A stretch of DNA of 64,000 bases, from contig JBAZMD010000002.1 of NCBI GenBank assembly GCA_041649955.1, positions 1-64,000 of the forward strand, read 5' to 3'. This document shows positions 40,602 to 48,778 of the stretch, piece by piece; within the stretch, counting starts at the first letter, position 1; the number at the start of each line of letters is the position of its first letter. The notes under the pieces were generated by a model. That model was not told where the DNA came from. It did not search any database and was given only the letters and a program-made list of their open reading frames with translations. Source of the stretch: JAQUPP01 sp041649955 (lineage in GTDB: Bacteria; Patescibacteriota; Patescibacteriia; UBA2591; JAQUPP01). A program made the translations under genes and the position numbers.

Positions 40602-41057
40602 TTATTTCTTAGCCTCTAAAAATTTTTTAATCATTTCAACTTTTTCTTTGCGGCCGATTTTTTCATACACATTCAATTCATCATTTAGAGGCATACAGGG
40701 TAATTTAATTTTATCAAATTCTATATAAATTTTATCTTTCAAACTATCCGGTTTTCTGGAAATATTATTTACATTGCCCAAAACCTCAATTTCCATGCCA
40801 TCAATTTCATAAAAACTTCTGAACGAATTCCGCCCCTCGCTTTTATCAAAATAAATCTCTTTCGTCCGATACTCTTTTAAAATTTCATCAATTTCTTTTA
40901 TTATTTCCGGAGTAGTCAAAATATCAATATCTCTTGGTTCAATTTTTAAACCTTGAATATATAAATTAACTGAACCAATAAAAGCGTAATCAACGCTTTT
41001 TAATTTTTCTGAAATTATTTTTAAAACTTTATTGATTTTCTCCATTTCATTTTCCAT
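40602..41057 (-). CDS. Nucleotidyltransferase-fold protein
   Basis: 151 residues. 'YAFIGSVNLYIQGL' and 'EPRDIDILTT' form the GS...DxD core of the pol-beta nucleotidyltransferase fold; 'GMEIEVLG' may supply the third acid. This is the branch seen in AbiEii/MNT-like or lincosamide transferase-like proteins. Substrate unknown. Starts with 'aaatgctATGGAAAAT', the junction motif shared by several genes here. Confidence 0.75.
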   Translation of the reverse strand: MENEMEKINKVLKIISEKLKSVDYAFIGSVNLYIQGLKIEPRDIDILTTPEIIKEIDEILKEYRTKEIYFDKSEGRNSFRSFYEIDGMEIEVLGNVNNISRKPDSLKDKIYIEFDKIKLPCMPLNDELNVYEKIGRKEKVEMIKKFLEAKK

Positions 41058-41071
41058 AGCATTTCTTTATC

Positions 41072-41335
41072 TTATTTCCGTGTCCGCAAAAATTTCAACC
41101 ATAATTTCTTAAAAAATGGCATTGTCAAAGTTGAGATCATAAATGCTACGGCTGGCACAATTGCATTAAGCCATGGTCGCGATATTTTTATTACCCAAAG
41201 ATAAATTCCAATAGATAAATAAGTAAATATCGTCAGTAAAATTCGCCTGGTCCAGCTTGTCTCCCACGCCTTGTCAGTCTCAACTTTTTTATTTCTTTCT
41301 TCAATTTTTTGAATTTTTTGTTCTAAATTTTCCAT
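41072..41335 (-). CDS. Small two-helix membrane protein with coiled-coil head
   Basis: I start it at the ATG at 41335, right after the upstream stop, giving 87 residues; the longer frame (to 41461) would lie inside the upstream gene. 'LEQKIQKIEERNKKVETDKAWETSWTRR' is a charged helix, followed by two hydrophobic helices with 'SRPWLNAIVPAVAFMISTLTMPFFKKLWL'. I recall similar proteins as common in CPR genomes; function unknown. Confidence 0.75.
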   Translation of the reverse strand: MENLEQKIQKIEERNKKVETDKAWETSWTRRILLTIFTYLSIGIYLWVIKISRPWLNAIVPAVAFMISTLTMPFFKKLWLKFLRTRK

Positions 41336-41336
41336 A

Positions 41337-41837
41337 TTATTTCCCGTAACACTTTTTATACTTTTTACCGCTGCCGCGCGAACATGGATCTTTCGTCGTT
41401 TCAAAAAATTTATTAAGAAGCCAAGAACTTGATTGAATTTTTCCACCCTTACCGACTCCAAATACTACTTTGCACCCAATTTTTTTACATTTGGCGACTT
41501 CGGGGATATTATCTTTTGTCCTATCTCCACCGTTAGCAAAAATATCGGGTTTTATTTTCTCCAGCTCTTTGCAGACGCTTCTGTCAGTAAAATTCTTAGA
41601 ATGAGAGGTCAAAATTACTTCATCAACATCCTTAATCGCTTCTAATATTTTTTTTCTGTCTTTTTGCGGCATAAACGCGTAGCCCTTCTTTTTCTTAAGC
41701 CAGTTGTCATTATTCAAAATAACCACCAGTTTGTCTCCAAGTTTTCGCGCTTCTTGAATCAACCGGATATGACCGATATGTATCGGATCAAATCCTCCGC
41801 TCACTGCGATGACTATTTTTTTGGTTTTATTTTTCAT
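41337..41837 (-). CDS. Cytidylyltransferase-like protein with SEC-C-like tail
   Basis: 166 residues. 'VSGGFDPIHIGHIRLIQEARKLG' holds the HIGH motif of the GlyD/RfaE/FAD-synthetase class of nucleotidyltransferases, and 'KPDIFANGGDRTKD' the second site. The last 17 residues, 'DPCSRGSGKKYKKCYGK', are a degraded SEC-C zinc motif like the intact 'DPCPCGSGKKYKKCCGK' of SecA in this window. The DNA is also close, pointing to sequence transfer from secA. Substrate unknown. Confidence 0.82.
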   Translation of the reverse strand: MKNKTKKIVIAVSGGFDPIHIGHIRLIQEARKLGDKLVVILNNDNWLKKKKGYAFMPQKDRKKILEAIKDVDEVILTSHSKNFTDRSVCKELEKIKPDIFANGGDRTKDNIPEVAKCKKIGCKVVFGVGKGGKIQSSSWLLNKFFETTKDPCSRGSGKKYKKCYGK

Positions 41838-41845
41838 GGAATTTT

Positions 41846-42280
41846 TTAAATTTCTTTACTAATCCACAATGATTGATCATTCAATAATTCTTTAAAATAA
41901 ATATCCACATCGTCCAATCTTGTCAATTCTTCCCAGCTATACCACTTGTATAAATCATTTTCATTTGTATCTAATTTAATCTCCCCTAGGGTTTTTCCCA
42001 AATAGGTCAAACGAACCACATGGCGACCAGTTTCTCTTAAAATATCTTGAGCGGCAATAAGTTTTGGGTTTCCGACAATTTCCAATCCGGTCTCTTCAAA
42101 CACTTCTCGCTTTAGATTTTCAATCAGGGTCTTGCCAGTATCAATTCTTCCCCCAACAATATCCCAGCGTCCTTTTATGTCTGGATATTTTTCAAGAGAT
42201 CTGCGCAACAATAAATATTGTCCGTCTTTATTTTTGAGAAGTATCTTTACCCCAACTTGTAATATGAGATTATTTTCCAT
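41846..42280 (-). CDS. NUDIX hydrolase
   Basis: 144 residues with Nudix box 'GGRIDTGKTLIENLKREVFEETGLEI' and the usual 'LLRRSLEKYPDIKGRWDIVGG' lead-in. Substrate unknown. One of three NUDIX genes in this gene series; preceded by 'aaatgccATGGAAAAT'. Confidence 0.92.
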   Translation of the reverse strand: MENNLILQVGVKILLKNKDGQYLLLRRSLEKYPDIKGRWDIVGGRIDTGKTLIENLKREVFEETGLEIVGNPKLIAAQDILRETGRHVVRLTYLGKTLGEIKLDTNENDLYKWYSWEELTRLDDVDIYFKELLNDQSLWISKEI

Positions 42281-42295
42281 GGCATTTTTTGTTCT

Positions 42296-42733
42296 TTAAT
42301 TATTATCTTTAGGAATATCATAATAATTCGCTCCTGTTTGATAACTGTCCATTGCCATTCTGCACATCTCAAACATTGGCCGAGGAAGCTTGCCAAGTTC
42401 GTACCAATTCCATGATTCTAATTTTTTTGGCTCTAAAACTTTTGGTTCGCCGTCTTGCCAGTCTGCCGACAATCCAATATGCACATAATGTTTTGGAGTA
42501 TATTTGGTCACATTTGCCAAAAATTGAAATCTGATATTTTTAATATCAATACCGCATTCCTCTTCTACTTCTCTCTTTGCGCAATCCTCAAAAGATTCCA
42601 TATATTCAAGATGTCCGCCGGGAAAAGCATATTCGTTTTCGCCGTGCGATCCTTTTCTTTTTCCAAGCAAAACTTTTTCATCTTTAAGAATCATCACGCC
42701 GACACCGACTTTTGGCCTATTTTGTTGCTCCAT
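42296..42733 (-). CDS. NUDIX hydrolase, NUDT15/MutT-like
   Basis: 145 residues from the ATG at 42733 (MEQQNRPKVGVGV), the usual family start; an upstream in-frame ATG at 42763 is possible. Nudix box 'GGHLEYMESFEDCAKREVEEECGIDI' is intact. The 'GKRKGSHGENEYAFPGGHLE' and 'WNWYELGKLPRPMF' segments resemble NUDT15-type dNTP or dinucleotide hydrolases. Confidence 0.92.
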   Translation of the reverse strand: MEQQNRPKVGVGVMILKDEKVLLGKRKGSHGENEYAFPGGHLEYMESFEDCAKREVEEECGIDIKNIRFQFLANVTKYTPKHYVHIGLSADWQDGEPKVLEPKKLESWNWYELGKLPRPMFEMCRMAMDSYQTGANYYDIPKDNN

Positions 42734-42737
42734 AAAT

Positions 42738-42923
42738 TTATTTTTCAGTATTTTTATTCTCAAAAAATCTCAAAAAGTTGAGAAAATGGAGAAAATTAAG
42801 ATAATTCCATGCATTATATTTTCCTAAAAATCCCAAGAAACCGAGAAAACCTAAAAAGCCCAAACAATCTAACCCTCTAATTTTTTTCATAAATTTTTTA
42901 ATTATTAATAATATTTTACACAA
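42738..42923 (-). repeat. Low-complexity 9-nt repeat tract (GFL/NFL)n between genes
   Basis: On the minus strand, four GGN-TTY-YTN units and, after a spacer, four xxx-TTT-CTC-like units give an open frame reading 'GFLGFLGFLGFLG' and 'NFLHFLNFLRFF'. No ribosome site is visible and the composition is extreme. I regard it as repeat DNA that happens to be open rather than a gene, though a short membrane peptide cannot be excluded. Confidence 0.5.
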
Positions 42924-42924
42924 A

Positions 42925-43278
42925 TTAAATTTCTTCTAATGGATATATGTCCAATGCAACTTCTTCATAAGGATGAACTTTTTTAATTGCCCTTATCACG
43001 TCTGCCGCTTTATCTCGTTCGCATAAAACTTCTATTCTTTCTTCTGCAACCGATTCAAATTTACCCACTTCTCCAATACTGGGATGCGCGCCTTCTTCAG
43101 GTTTAAATCGCCCAATACCTTTTGATGAAAAACTGCAATAAGTGTAATTGCCGATTTTTCCCGCACCCGCTCTACCCATAGCTTCACGAACTATGTCTGT
43201 ATGGGATTCTGGCACAAATACTACAATTTTTACGTTATTGGATTGACTCATATTTTTAGTTTCTATTTTCCATGACAT
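42925..43278 (-). CDS. NIF3/YqfO PII-like domain protein, standalone
   Basis: 117 residues (a start at 43251, residue 10, is equally possible). 'VKIVVFVPESHTDIVREAMGRAGAGKIGNYTYCSFSSKGIGRFKPEEGAHPSIGEVGKFESV' and 'AIKKVHPYEEVALDIYPL' match the CutA/PII-like insert of YqfO, here without the surrounding NIF3 domain. Probably a small metal- or ligand-binding trimer; function unproven. Confidence 0.85.
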   Translation of the reverse strand: MSWKIETKNMSQSNNVKIVVFVPESHTDIVREAMGRAGAGKIGNYTYCSFSSKGIGRFKPEEGAHPSIGEVGKFESVAEERIEVLCERDKAADVIRAIKKVHPYEEVALDIYPLEEI

Positions 43279-43296
43279 TTTTTAGTCTGTAAAGCT

Positions 43297-43599
43297 TTAT
43301 GATTCTTCCAAAATAATTTTTTTCTTAAATACTCCTCTTTTCTTTGCTTTTTTCTTTCTTACTGCTTCAAGTTTTTTTCTATTAAACTTCTTAAAACTGC
43401 AAATCGCATTAATCACCTCTTGAATATCCGCCATTTCTTCAATGGTTTCGCTTTCAGAAAATTCTTTTATTTCCTCCTGTAATTTTTCTTTTAATTTCTC
43501 CCAATATTCTTTTTCTTTGGCAATATGAATAATCGGCACCCTGCCTTCGCTTTTTATGTGTTCCGGAATTTTATCTCTGACTAATTTATTATATTTCAT
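43297..43599 (-). CDS. MazG/HisE-like nucleotide pyrophosphohydrolase
   Basis: 100 residues. 'YNKLVRDKIPEHI' and 'KLKEKLQEEIKEFSESETIEEMADIQEVINAI' give the EExxE...ExxD pattern of all-alpha NTP pyrophosphatases. Substrate unknown; likely housecleaning of non-canonical nucleotides, in line with the NUDIX neighbours. Confidence 0.88.
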   Translation of the reverse strand: MKYNKLVRDKIPEHIKSEGRVPIIHIAKEKEYWEKLKEKLQEEIKEFSESETIEEMADIQEVINAICSFKKFNRKKLEAVRKKKAKKRGVFKKKIILEES

Positions 43600-43614
43600 A
43601 TTTTTTGAATTATA

Positions 43615-46359
43615 TTATTTCCCACAGCATTTTTTATATTTTTTCCCGCTACCGCAAGGACACGGATCATTGCGACCGACTTTTTGTTTGCTATTTATCG
43701 GTTCTACATTATTTGTTGATTTTTCCGCTCCGCTTAAACTCATTTTTTTGGATTGCTGCATTGGCGCTCTTTCCACCAAGCCGACTTTGTAAATAGAATA
43801 AACCACTTGCTTGTCAATCGCGTCAAGAAGTTGGTTGAATTTTTGAAAAGATTCTTTTTTATATTCCACCAACGGATCGTGCTGGCCATAAGCTCTGAGT
43901 CCGATACCATCTTTAAGATTATTGATAATTTCCAAATGATAAATCCAATAACGGTCAATGCTTTGAAGTAGAATTGATTTTTCAATTTTTTCCAATAAAT
44001 TCGGCTCCGGAATTGATAATGATTTGCCGGATGCTTCAACCGTCGCTTCCAATTTATCATAAGCCTCGTGGGCCAATTCTTCTAAATATTTTATCAATCT
44101 GTCGCGAGTATAAACATCTTGCGAACGATTGCCGGCTTGATTGTAAATATCATTCAAGGCTTCTTCTAAATTTTCCTGAACCGGAAAAATATTTTTAATT
44201 AAATTGGCAATGCCCTTAACGTCCCACTGATTTTCCGCGTCGCCGGCCGTATGAAAAGCGACTATTTTTTTAATTTCTTCTTCAACGACGTTTAAAATTT
44301 TCTCTTTTAATCCTTCTTTATCCATGGCCAAAATCTTTTTTCTTCGGCCATAAATCGTTTCGCGGTGCTTGTTTAAAACATCATCATAGTCAAGCAAATG
44401 TTTTCTCATGTCAAAATTAAATTCTTCAACTTTTCTTTGAGCTGATTCAATGGCTCGGGAAACCATTCTGTTTTCAATCGGAAAATCTTCCGGAATTTTT
44501 AAAGTTTGCATTAAACCTGAAATGCGGTCGCCGCCGAAAATTCTCATCAAATCGTCTTCCAAGGAAATGAAAAATTCAGTTGAACCCGGATCGCCTTGTC
44601 GTCCGCTTCTTCCTCTTAACTGATTATCAATGCGGCGTGATTCGTGCCTTTCCGTACCGATTACGCGCAGACCTCCGGCTTCAATAACTTTTTTTTGTTC
44701 TTCAATATCCGGCGGATTTCCACCCAAAATAATATCCACTCCCCGACCGGCCATATTGGTGGCCACGGTTATTGCTTTCATTCTTCCGGCTTGAGCGATA
44801 ATTTGCCCTTCTCTTTCGTGATTCTTGGCGTTTAAAACTTCATGAGGAATTCCTTTTCGTTCCAATAATTGAGAAACTAATTCATTTTTATCCACTGAAA
44901 TAGTACCAACCAAAACCGGTTGGCCTTTTTCATAACATTTTTTAATTTCCTCCGCCAAAGCATTATATTTTCCCTGTTCAGTGCGATAAATTTTATCCGA
45001 AAAATCTTCTCTGGTCACGGGTTTATTGGTGGGAATAGCCACTACTTCCAAATGATAAATTTTATCAAATTCTTCCGCTTCGCTGAGAGCCGTACCGGTC
45101 ATACCGGCTAATTTTTTATAAAGACGAAAATAATTTTGAAAACTGACTGTGGCCAAAGTATTTGATTCCTGTTGAACTGCCACATTTTCTTTGGCTTCAA
45201 TGGCTTGATGCAAACCCTCGGAATAACGGCGGCCAAACATTAATCTTCCCGTAAATTCATCAACAATCACTATTTCTCCGTCTTTAACCACATAATTGCG
45301 ATCTAATGTAAAAAGGCTTTCGGCTTTTAAAGCGGATTCAACATGATGAACTAAAGTGAAATTACTGGTTGCCCACGGATCTTCACCCAGCCAAGCCACC
45401 AATTTATTTTGTCCGCCTTCGGTTAAAATGACGGTTTGCATTTTTTCATCAACAATATAATCTTCTTCTTTTTTAAAATTTTTAGCCAAGCGCGCCAATT
45501 TAAAATACAAGTCAGCCGATTCTTCAGCCGGTGAAGAAATAATCAAAGGAGTTCTGGCTTCATCAATTAAAATACTGTCCACCTCGTCAACAATGGCGTA
45601 ATTAAATTCTCGCTGAGCCATATCATCCAAACTGTAAACCAAATTATCTCTTAAATAATCAAAACCGAATTCATTATTCGTGCCGTAAGTAATGTCAGCC
45701 TGATACGCCTCTTTTCTTTTAATCGGTCGCAGATAACTTTTTATAATTTTAAAAGCTTCCACTTCTTTATTTTCTTCTTTTTTTTCTGTATTTATCACCA
45801 ACTTTTCCTGGCTTTTTTCCGTGTCAGTCCGTGTCTCGTCCGTGTTAGTCTGTGCAGCGTAATTCGGATCATAAATAAAAGCCGCATCATGAACAATGCA
45901 GCTGACGCTTAATCCCAAAGCATAATAAATTTGGCCCATCCAAACAGTGTCTCGGCGAGCCAAATAATCATTAACCGTAATAATATGTACGCCCTTTCCG
46001 TCCAGAGCATTCAAATAAGCCGCTAAAGTGGCGGCTAAAGTTTTTCCTTCACCGGTTTTCAATTCAGCGATTTGCCCTTTATGAAGAATAATACCGGCCA
46101 TTAATTGAACATCAAAATGCCTTTGTTTTAATGTTCTCTTGGCCGCTTCTCTCGTCAAAGCAAAAGCTTCGGGCAAAATTTGATCCTTGGATTTTCCATT
46201 TTTCAATTCATTTTTCAATTCATTTGTTTTTTCAACTAAATCACTATCGGATAATTTTTCAAATTTCGATTCCAAAGAATTTATTTTTTCCACAATCGGC
46301 AAAAGTTTTTGAATTTCTTTTTTGTTCGGGTCGCCAAAAATTTTTTTAAAAAGGGACAT
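43615..46359 (-). CDS. secA: Preprotein translocase ATPase SecA
   Basis: 914 residues. Walker A 'LKTGEGKTLAATLAAYL', DEVD box 'VDEVDSILIDEARTPLIIS', 'MAGRGVDIILGGNP', 'QLRGRSGRQGDPGST' and the C-terminal SEC-C zinc motif 'DPCPCGSGKKYKKCCGK'. It drives proteins through SecYEG. Residues about 160-212 ('NTDETRTDTEKSQEK' and a Glu/Lys-rich stretch) are an insertion in NBD1 before 'ADITYGTNNEFGFDYL'; part is encoded by the ACACGGACT repeat. Confidence 0.98.
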   Translation of the reverse strand: MSLFKKIFGDPNKKEIQKLLPIVEKINSLESKFEKLSDSDLVEKTNELKNELKNGKSKDQILPEAFALTREAAKRTLKQRHFDVQLMAGIILHKGQIAELKTGEGKTLAATLAAYLNALDGKGVHIITVNDYLARRDTVWMGQIYYALGLSVSCIVHDAAFIYDPNYAAQTNTDETRTDTEKSQEKLVINTEKKEENKEVEAFKIIKSYLRPIKRKEAYQADITYGTNNEFGFDYLRDNLVYSLDDMAQREFNYAIVDEVDSILIDEARTPLIISSPAEESADLYFKLARLAKNFKKEEDYIVDEKMQTVILTEGGQNKLVAWLGEDPWATSNFTLVHHVESALKAESLFTLDRNYVVKDGEIVIVDEFTGRLMFGRRYSEGLHQAIEAKENVAVQQESNTLATVSFQNYFRLYKKLAGMTGTALSEAEEFDKIYHLEVVAIPTNKPVTREDFSDKIYRTEQGKYNALAEEIKKCYEKGQPVLVGTISVDKNELVSQLLERKGIPHEVLNAKNHEREGQIIAQAGRMKAITVATNMAGRGVDIILGGNPPDIEEQKKVIEAGGLRVIGTERHESRRIDNQLRGRSGRQGDPGSTEFFISLEDDLMRIFGGDRISGLMQTLKIPEDFPIENRMVSRAIESAQRKVEEFNFDMRKHLLDYDDVLNKHRETIYGRRKKILAMDKEGLKEKILNVVEEEIKKIVAFHTAGDAENQWDVKGIANLIKNIFPVQENLEEALNDIYNQAGNRSQDVYTRDRLIKYLEELAHEAYDKLEATVEASGKSLSIPEPNLLEKIEKSILLQSIDRYWIYHLEIINNLKDGIGLRAYGQHDPLVEYKKESFQKFNQLLDAIDKQVVYSIYKVGLVERAPMQQSKKMSLSGAEKSTNNVEPINSKQKVGRNDPCPCGSGKKYKKCCGK
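45817..45855. repeat. In-frame ACACGGACT tandem repeat in secA
   Basis: Coding strand: ACAGACTAACACGGAC, GAGACACGGACTGACACGG, four ~10-bp units in one orientation only (no inverted arm). Encodes residues about 169-182, 'QTNTDETRTDTE'. Same phase as the murC and pgk copies. Confidence 0.85.
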
Positions 46360-46466
46360 AATAGGTTTATAGTTTATGGTTGATGGTTATAGTTGTTTAG
46401 TTATTGGTTTTAAAACTGAAAACTAATAAACTGAAACTAATAACCAAAAACTACATTGAACTGTTT

Positions 46467-46856
46467 TTATTCTTCGTCTTCATTCTCTTCTCCCTTTTTA
46501 GAAAATAAGGAAGAAATCGCTTTTGTGCCTCTGACAAATTTATTAATCAAACGCTTTTTGGACTCGCGAATGCCTCTATAATGTTCCAATTGCTTTCTGA
46601 TTTTTTCTTCAACTTTATCTATGGCCTCTTGAACATTGGTTGCCCGAACCGAAGCCTCTAATAATCTATCCGGCATTTTTAAAGCCAGTTCCAATCTGAA
46701 AGCTTCTGATTTGGCATAGCTGGCATTATGATTTAAATCCACTTTTGCCTCCCAAATTTTATCGGAAAAACGATTTAATTTTTTAATTTTTTGTTCCAAA
46801 TACTCTTTTAATTCTTCTGAAAGAGTAACGTTTTGAAAAAAATACTTTATTTCCAT
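46467..46856 (-). CDS. hpf: Ribosome hibernation-promoting factor (HPF/RaiA family)
   Basis: 129 residues. 'IKYFFQNVTLSEELKEYLEQKIKKLNRF', 'AKVDLNHNAS' and 'ATNVQEAIDKVEEKIRKQLEHYR' match the S30AE domain. It has a short basic/acidic tail instead of the C-terminal dimer domain of long HPF, so it would be a short form. It binds the 30S A/P sites and silences idle ribosomes. The 107-bp gap to secA is AT-rich with imperfect repeats. Confidence 0.93.
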   Translation of the reverse strand: MEIKYFFQNVTLSEELKEYLEQKIKKLNRFSDKIWEAKVDLNHNASYAKSEAFRLELALKMPDRLLEASVRATNVQEAIDKVEEKIRKQLEHYRGIRESKKRLINKFVRGTKAISSLFSKKGEENEDEE

Positions 46857-46964
46857 ACCAAATTTATTAAAATTTTAGCCCCCCAATTGATTAAAATATG
46901 TTAATTAAATTATTAACTTATATTACTTTGATAAATACAATTAAAATTTTACTAGAAATTTGAG

Positions 46965-47038
46965 TACCCCCTCCTTTTAGACGCTCTTATACGTAATACA
47001 TAAGATTTTATTTCAAGAGCGCTCAAAAGGAGGGGGTA
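46965..47038 (-). terminator. Long two-tier hairpin after the glycolytic genes
   Basis: TACCCCCTCCTTTT pairs perfectly with AAAAGGAGGGGGTA (14 bp); inside, CGCTCTT pairs with AAGAGCG. A further GTTTTGT/ACAAAAC stem lies at 47042-47079 directly after the gpmI stop. It is likely the 3' end of the pgk-eno-gpmI transcript, though there is no clean T run, so an RNA-stability or protein-binding role is open. Confidence 0.6.
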
Positions 47039-47080
47039 AAGGTTTTGTTGCTCTGACTTAACGTCCGGAGACAAAACTCT

Positions 47081-48661
47081 TTATATTAATGATATTCCTG
47101 TCATTTCGGCCGGTTTTTCCAACTTCATAATTTTTAAAATAGTTGGGGCGACATCGGCTAAGACACCGCTTGGCGCCAATAAATTCAATTCTTGCGCCGT
47201 CTGGACGGTAGATTTATTTTCTGAATTTTTATCTATCACAATAAAAGGAACCGGATTGGTGGAATGCTCTTTATCTATTTCACCGGTGCGAAGATTGGCC
47301 AACTCCTCGCTATTGCCGTGATCGGCAACAATAATACTAGCCCAATTTTCTTTTAAAGCCAAACTGACAATTTGGCCTATTGCCTCATCTAGAAATTCCA
47401 GTGCCTTGATCGTAGCCGGTAAATTTCCGGTATGTCCGACCATATCAGCATTGGCGAAATTAACCACGATAAATTGATATTTATTGCTGTCAATGGCCCA
47501 TAAAACTTGATGAGTTACTTCAGAAGCCGACATTTCAGGTTTTTGATCATAAGAAGAAATGCGCGGCGAAGGGATTAAAATGCGATCTTCTCCGGGAAAT
47601 GGTTCTTCACGTCCGCCATTGAAGAAAAAAGTGACATGGGCGTATTTTTCCGTTTCGGCGATATGAAGCTGTTTTAAGCCCTGATCGCTGATAATTTTGG
47701 CTAATGAATTTTTAATTTCTTCCGGAGGAAAAGCTATTTCTACGGGTAAATCTTTTTCATATTCTGTCATGGTGACAAAAAATAAATTTTTGATTTTTTC
47801 TCTTTTAAAACCCTTAAAATCATTTGAAACGAAAGATTTGGTCAATTCGCGTCCGCGATCAGATCTGAAATTAAAGAAAATTACCGCGTCATTATCCTGA
47901 ATTTTACCCAAGGGCTGAGAATCTTTTGTTATTATAATCGGACTGAATTCCTCATCATAAATTTGTTTTTTATATGAAGATTCAATCGCCTCTAACGGAT
48001 TTGTAAATTCTTCTTCGGCCAAACCTTTTGCCATGGCCAAATAAGATTGTTCAATTCTTTCCCAATGATTATCGCGATCCATTGCCCAAAAACGGCCGGT
48101 GATTGTCGCTATTTGTCCTACTCCTATGATTTTAATTTTTTCCATCAATTGAATCAAAAAACTTTTTCCGTCATCTCTCGGCGTGTCTCGTCCGTCTAAA
48201 ATAGGATGAATATAAACTTGTTTAAAATCATTTTTAGCGGCCAATTCCAAAAGCGCGTATAAATGCTCGTTTGACGAATGAACTGCTCCGTTTGACAACA
48301 ATCCGACCAAATGCAGATTGGATTGATTTTTCTTGGCATGTTCTATCGCTTTTAAAAAAGCTTGATTTTTAAAAAAACTTCCGTCAATAATTGATTTATT
48401 GATTTTTGGCAAATTTTCCCAAATAATTTTTCCGGCCCCCAGACTTAAATGTCCAACTTCGGAATTGCCCGGTTCTCCCCAAGAAAGACCAACTGCTTCG
48501 CCGGACGATTGCAAAGTTGAAGTAGGATAAATAGAAACCAATTTATTAAATATCGGCAAATTAGCCAAAGTAACGGCATTGCCTTGACTTGGCGGAGCAA
48601 TTCCCCAACCATCAAGAATAATGAGTAATACCGGCTGAATTTTAGCGGTTATTTTGTCCAT
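47081..48661 (-). CDS. gpmI: 2,3-bisphosphoglycerate-independent phosphoglycerate mutase, copy 1
   Basis: 526 residues. Metal and catalytic motifs are complete: 'LIILDGWGIAPPSQGNAV', 'EPGNSEVGHLSLGAG' (phosphorylated Ser), 'LDGRDTPRDDG', 'ITGRFWAMDRD', 'FFNFRSDRGREL', 'FANADMVGHTGN' and 'VADHGNSEEL'. It converts 3- to 2-phosphoglycerate with Mn2+. Downstream of a second, clearly different copy. Confidence 0.96.
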   Translation of the reverse strand: MDKITAKIQPVLLIILDGWGIAPPSQGNAVTLANLPIFNKLVSIYPTSTLQSSGEAVGLSWGEPGNSEVGHLSLGAGKIIWENLPKINKSIIDGSFFKNQAFLKAIEHAKKNQSNLHLVGLLSNGAVHSSNEHLYALLELAAKNDFKQVYIHPILDGRDTPRDDGKSFLIQLMEKIKIIGVGQIATITGRFWAMDRDNHWERIEQSYLAMAKGLAEEEFTNPLEAIESSYKKQIYDEEFSPIIITKDSQPLGKIQDNDAVIFFNFRSDRGRELTKSFVSNDFKGFKREKIKNLFFVTMTEYEKDLPVEIAFPPEEIKNSLAKIISDQGLKQLHIAETEKYAHVTFFFNGGREEPFPGEDRILIPSPRISSYDQKPEMSASEVTHQVLWAIDSNKYQFIVVNFANADMVGHTGNLPATIKALEFLDEAIGQIVSLALKENWASIIVADHGNSEELANLRTGEIDKEHSTNPVPFIVIDKNSENKSTVQTAQELNLLAPSGVLADVAPTILKIMKLEKPAEMTGISLI

Positions 48662-48695
48662 AAATACAGTTTAATATAACCATTCAATTGTTTAA

Positions 48696-48718
48696 AAATT
48701 TCTAATTTTTAATTTCTA
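48696..48718. repeat. 23-bp AT-rich repeat, copy 2
   Basis: Identical to 29884-29906. It lies in the 117-bp spacer between the two gpmI genes, which is otherwise A/T-only low-complexity DNA. Confidence 0.6.
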
Positions 48719-48778
48719 TTTAATTTTAAATTTCAAATTTTAAAAATTTAATAAAAATTGTAAATTGTAAATTGAAAA

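Noticed and set aside
41336..41461. Upstream extension of the 41072 gene
   Set aside because: It lies within the cytidylyltransferase gene in another frame; the ATG at 41335 follows that gene's stop directly.
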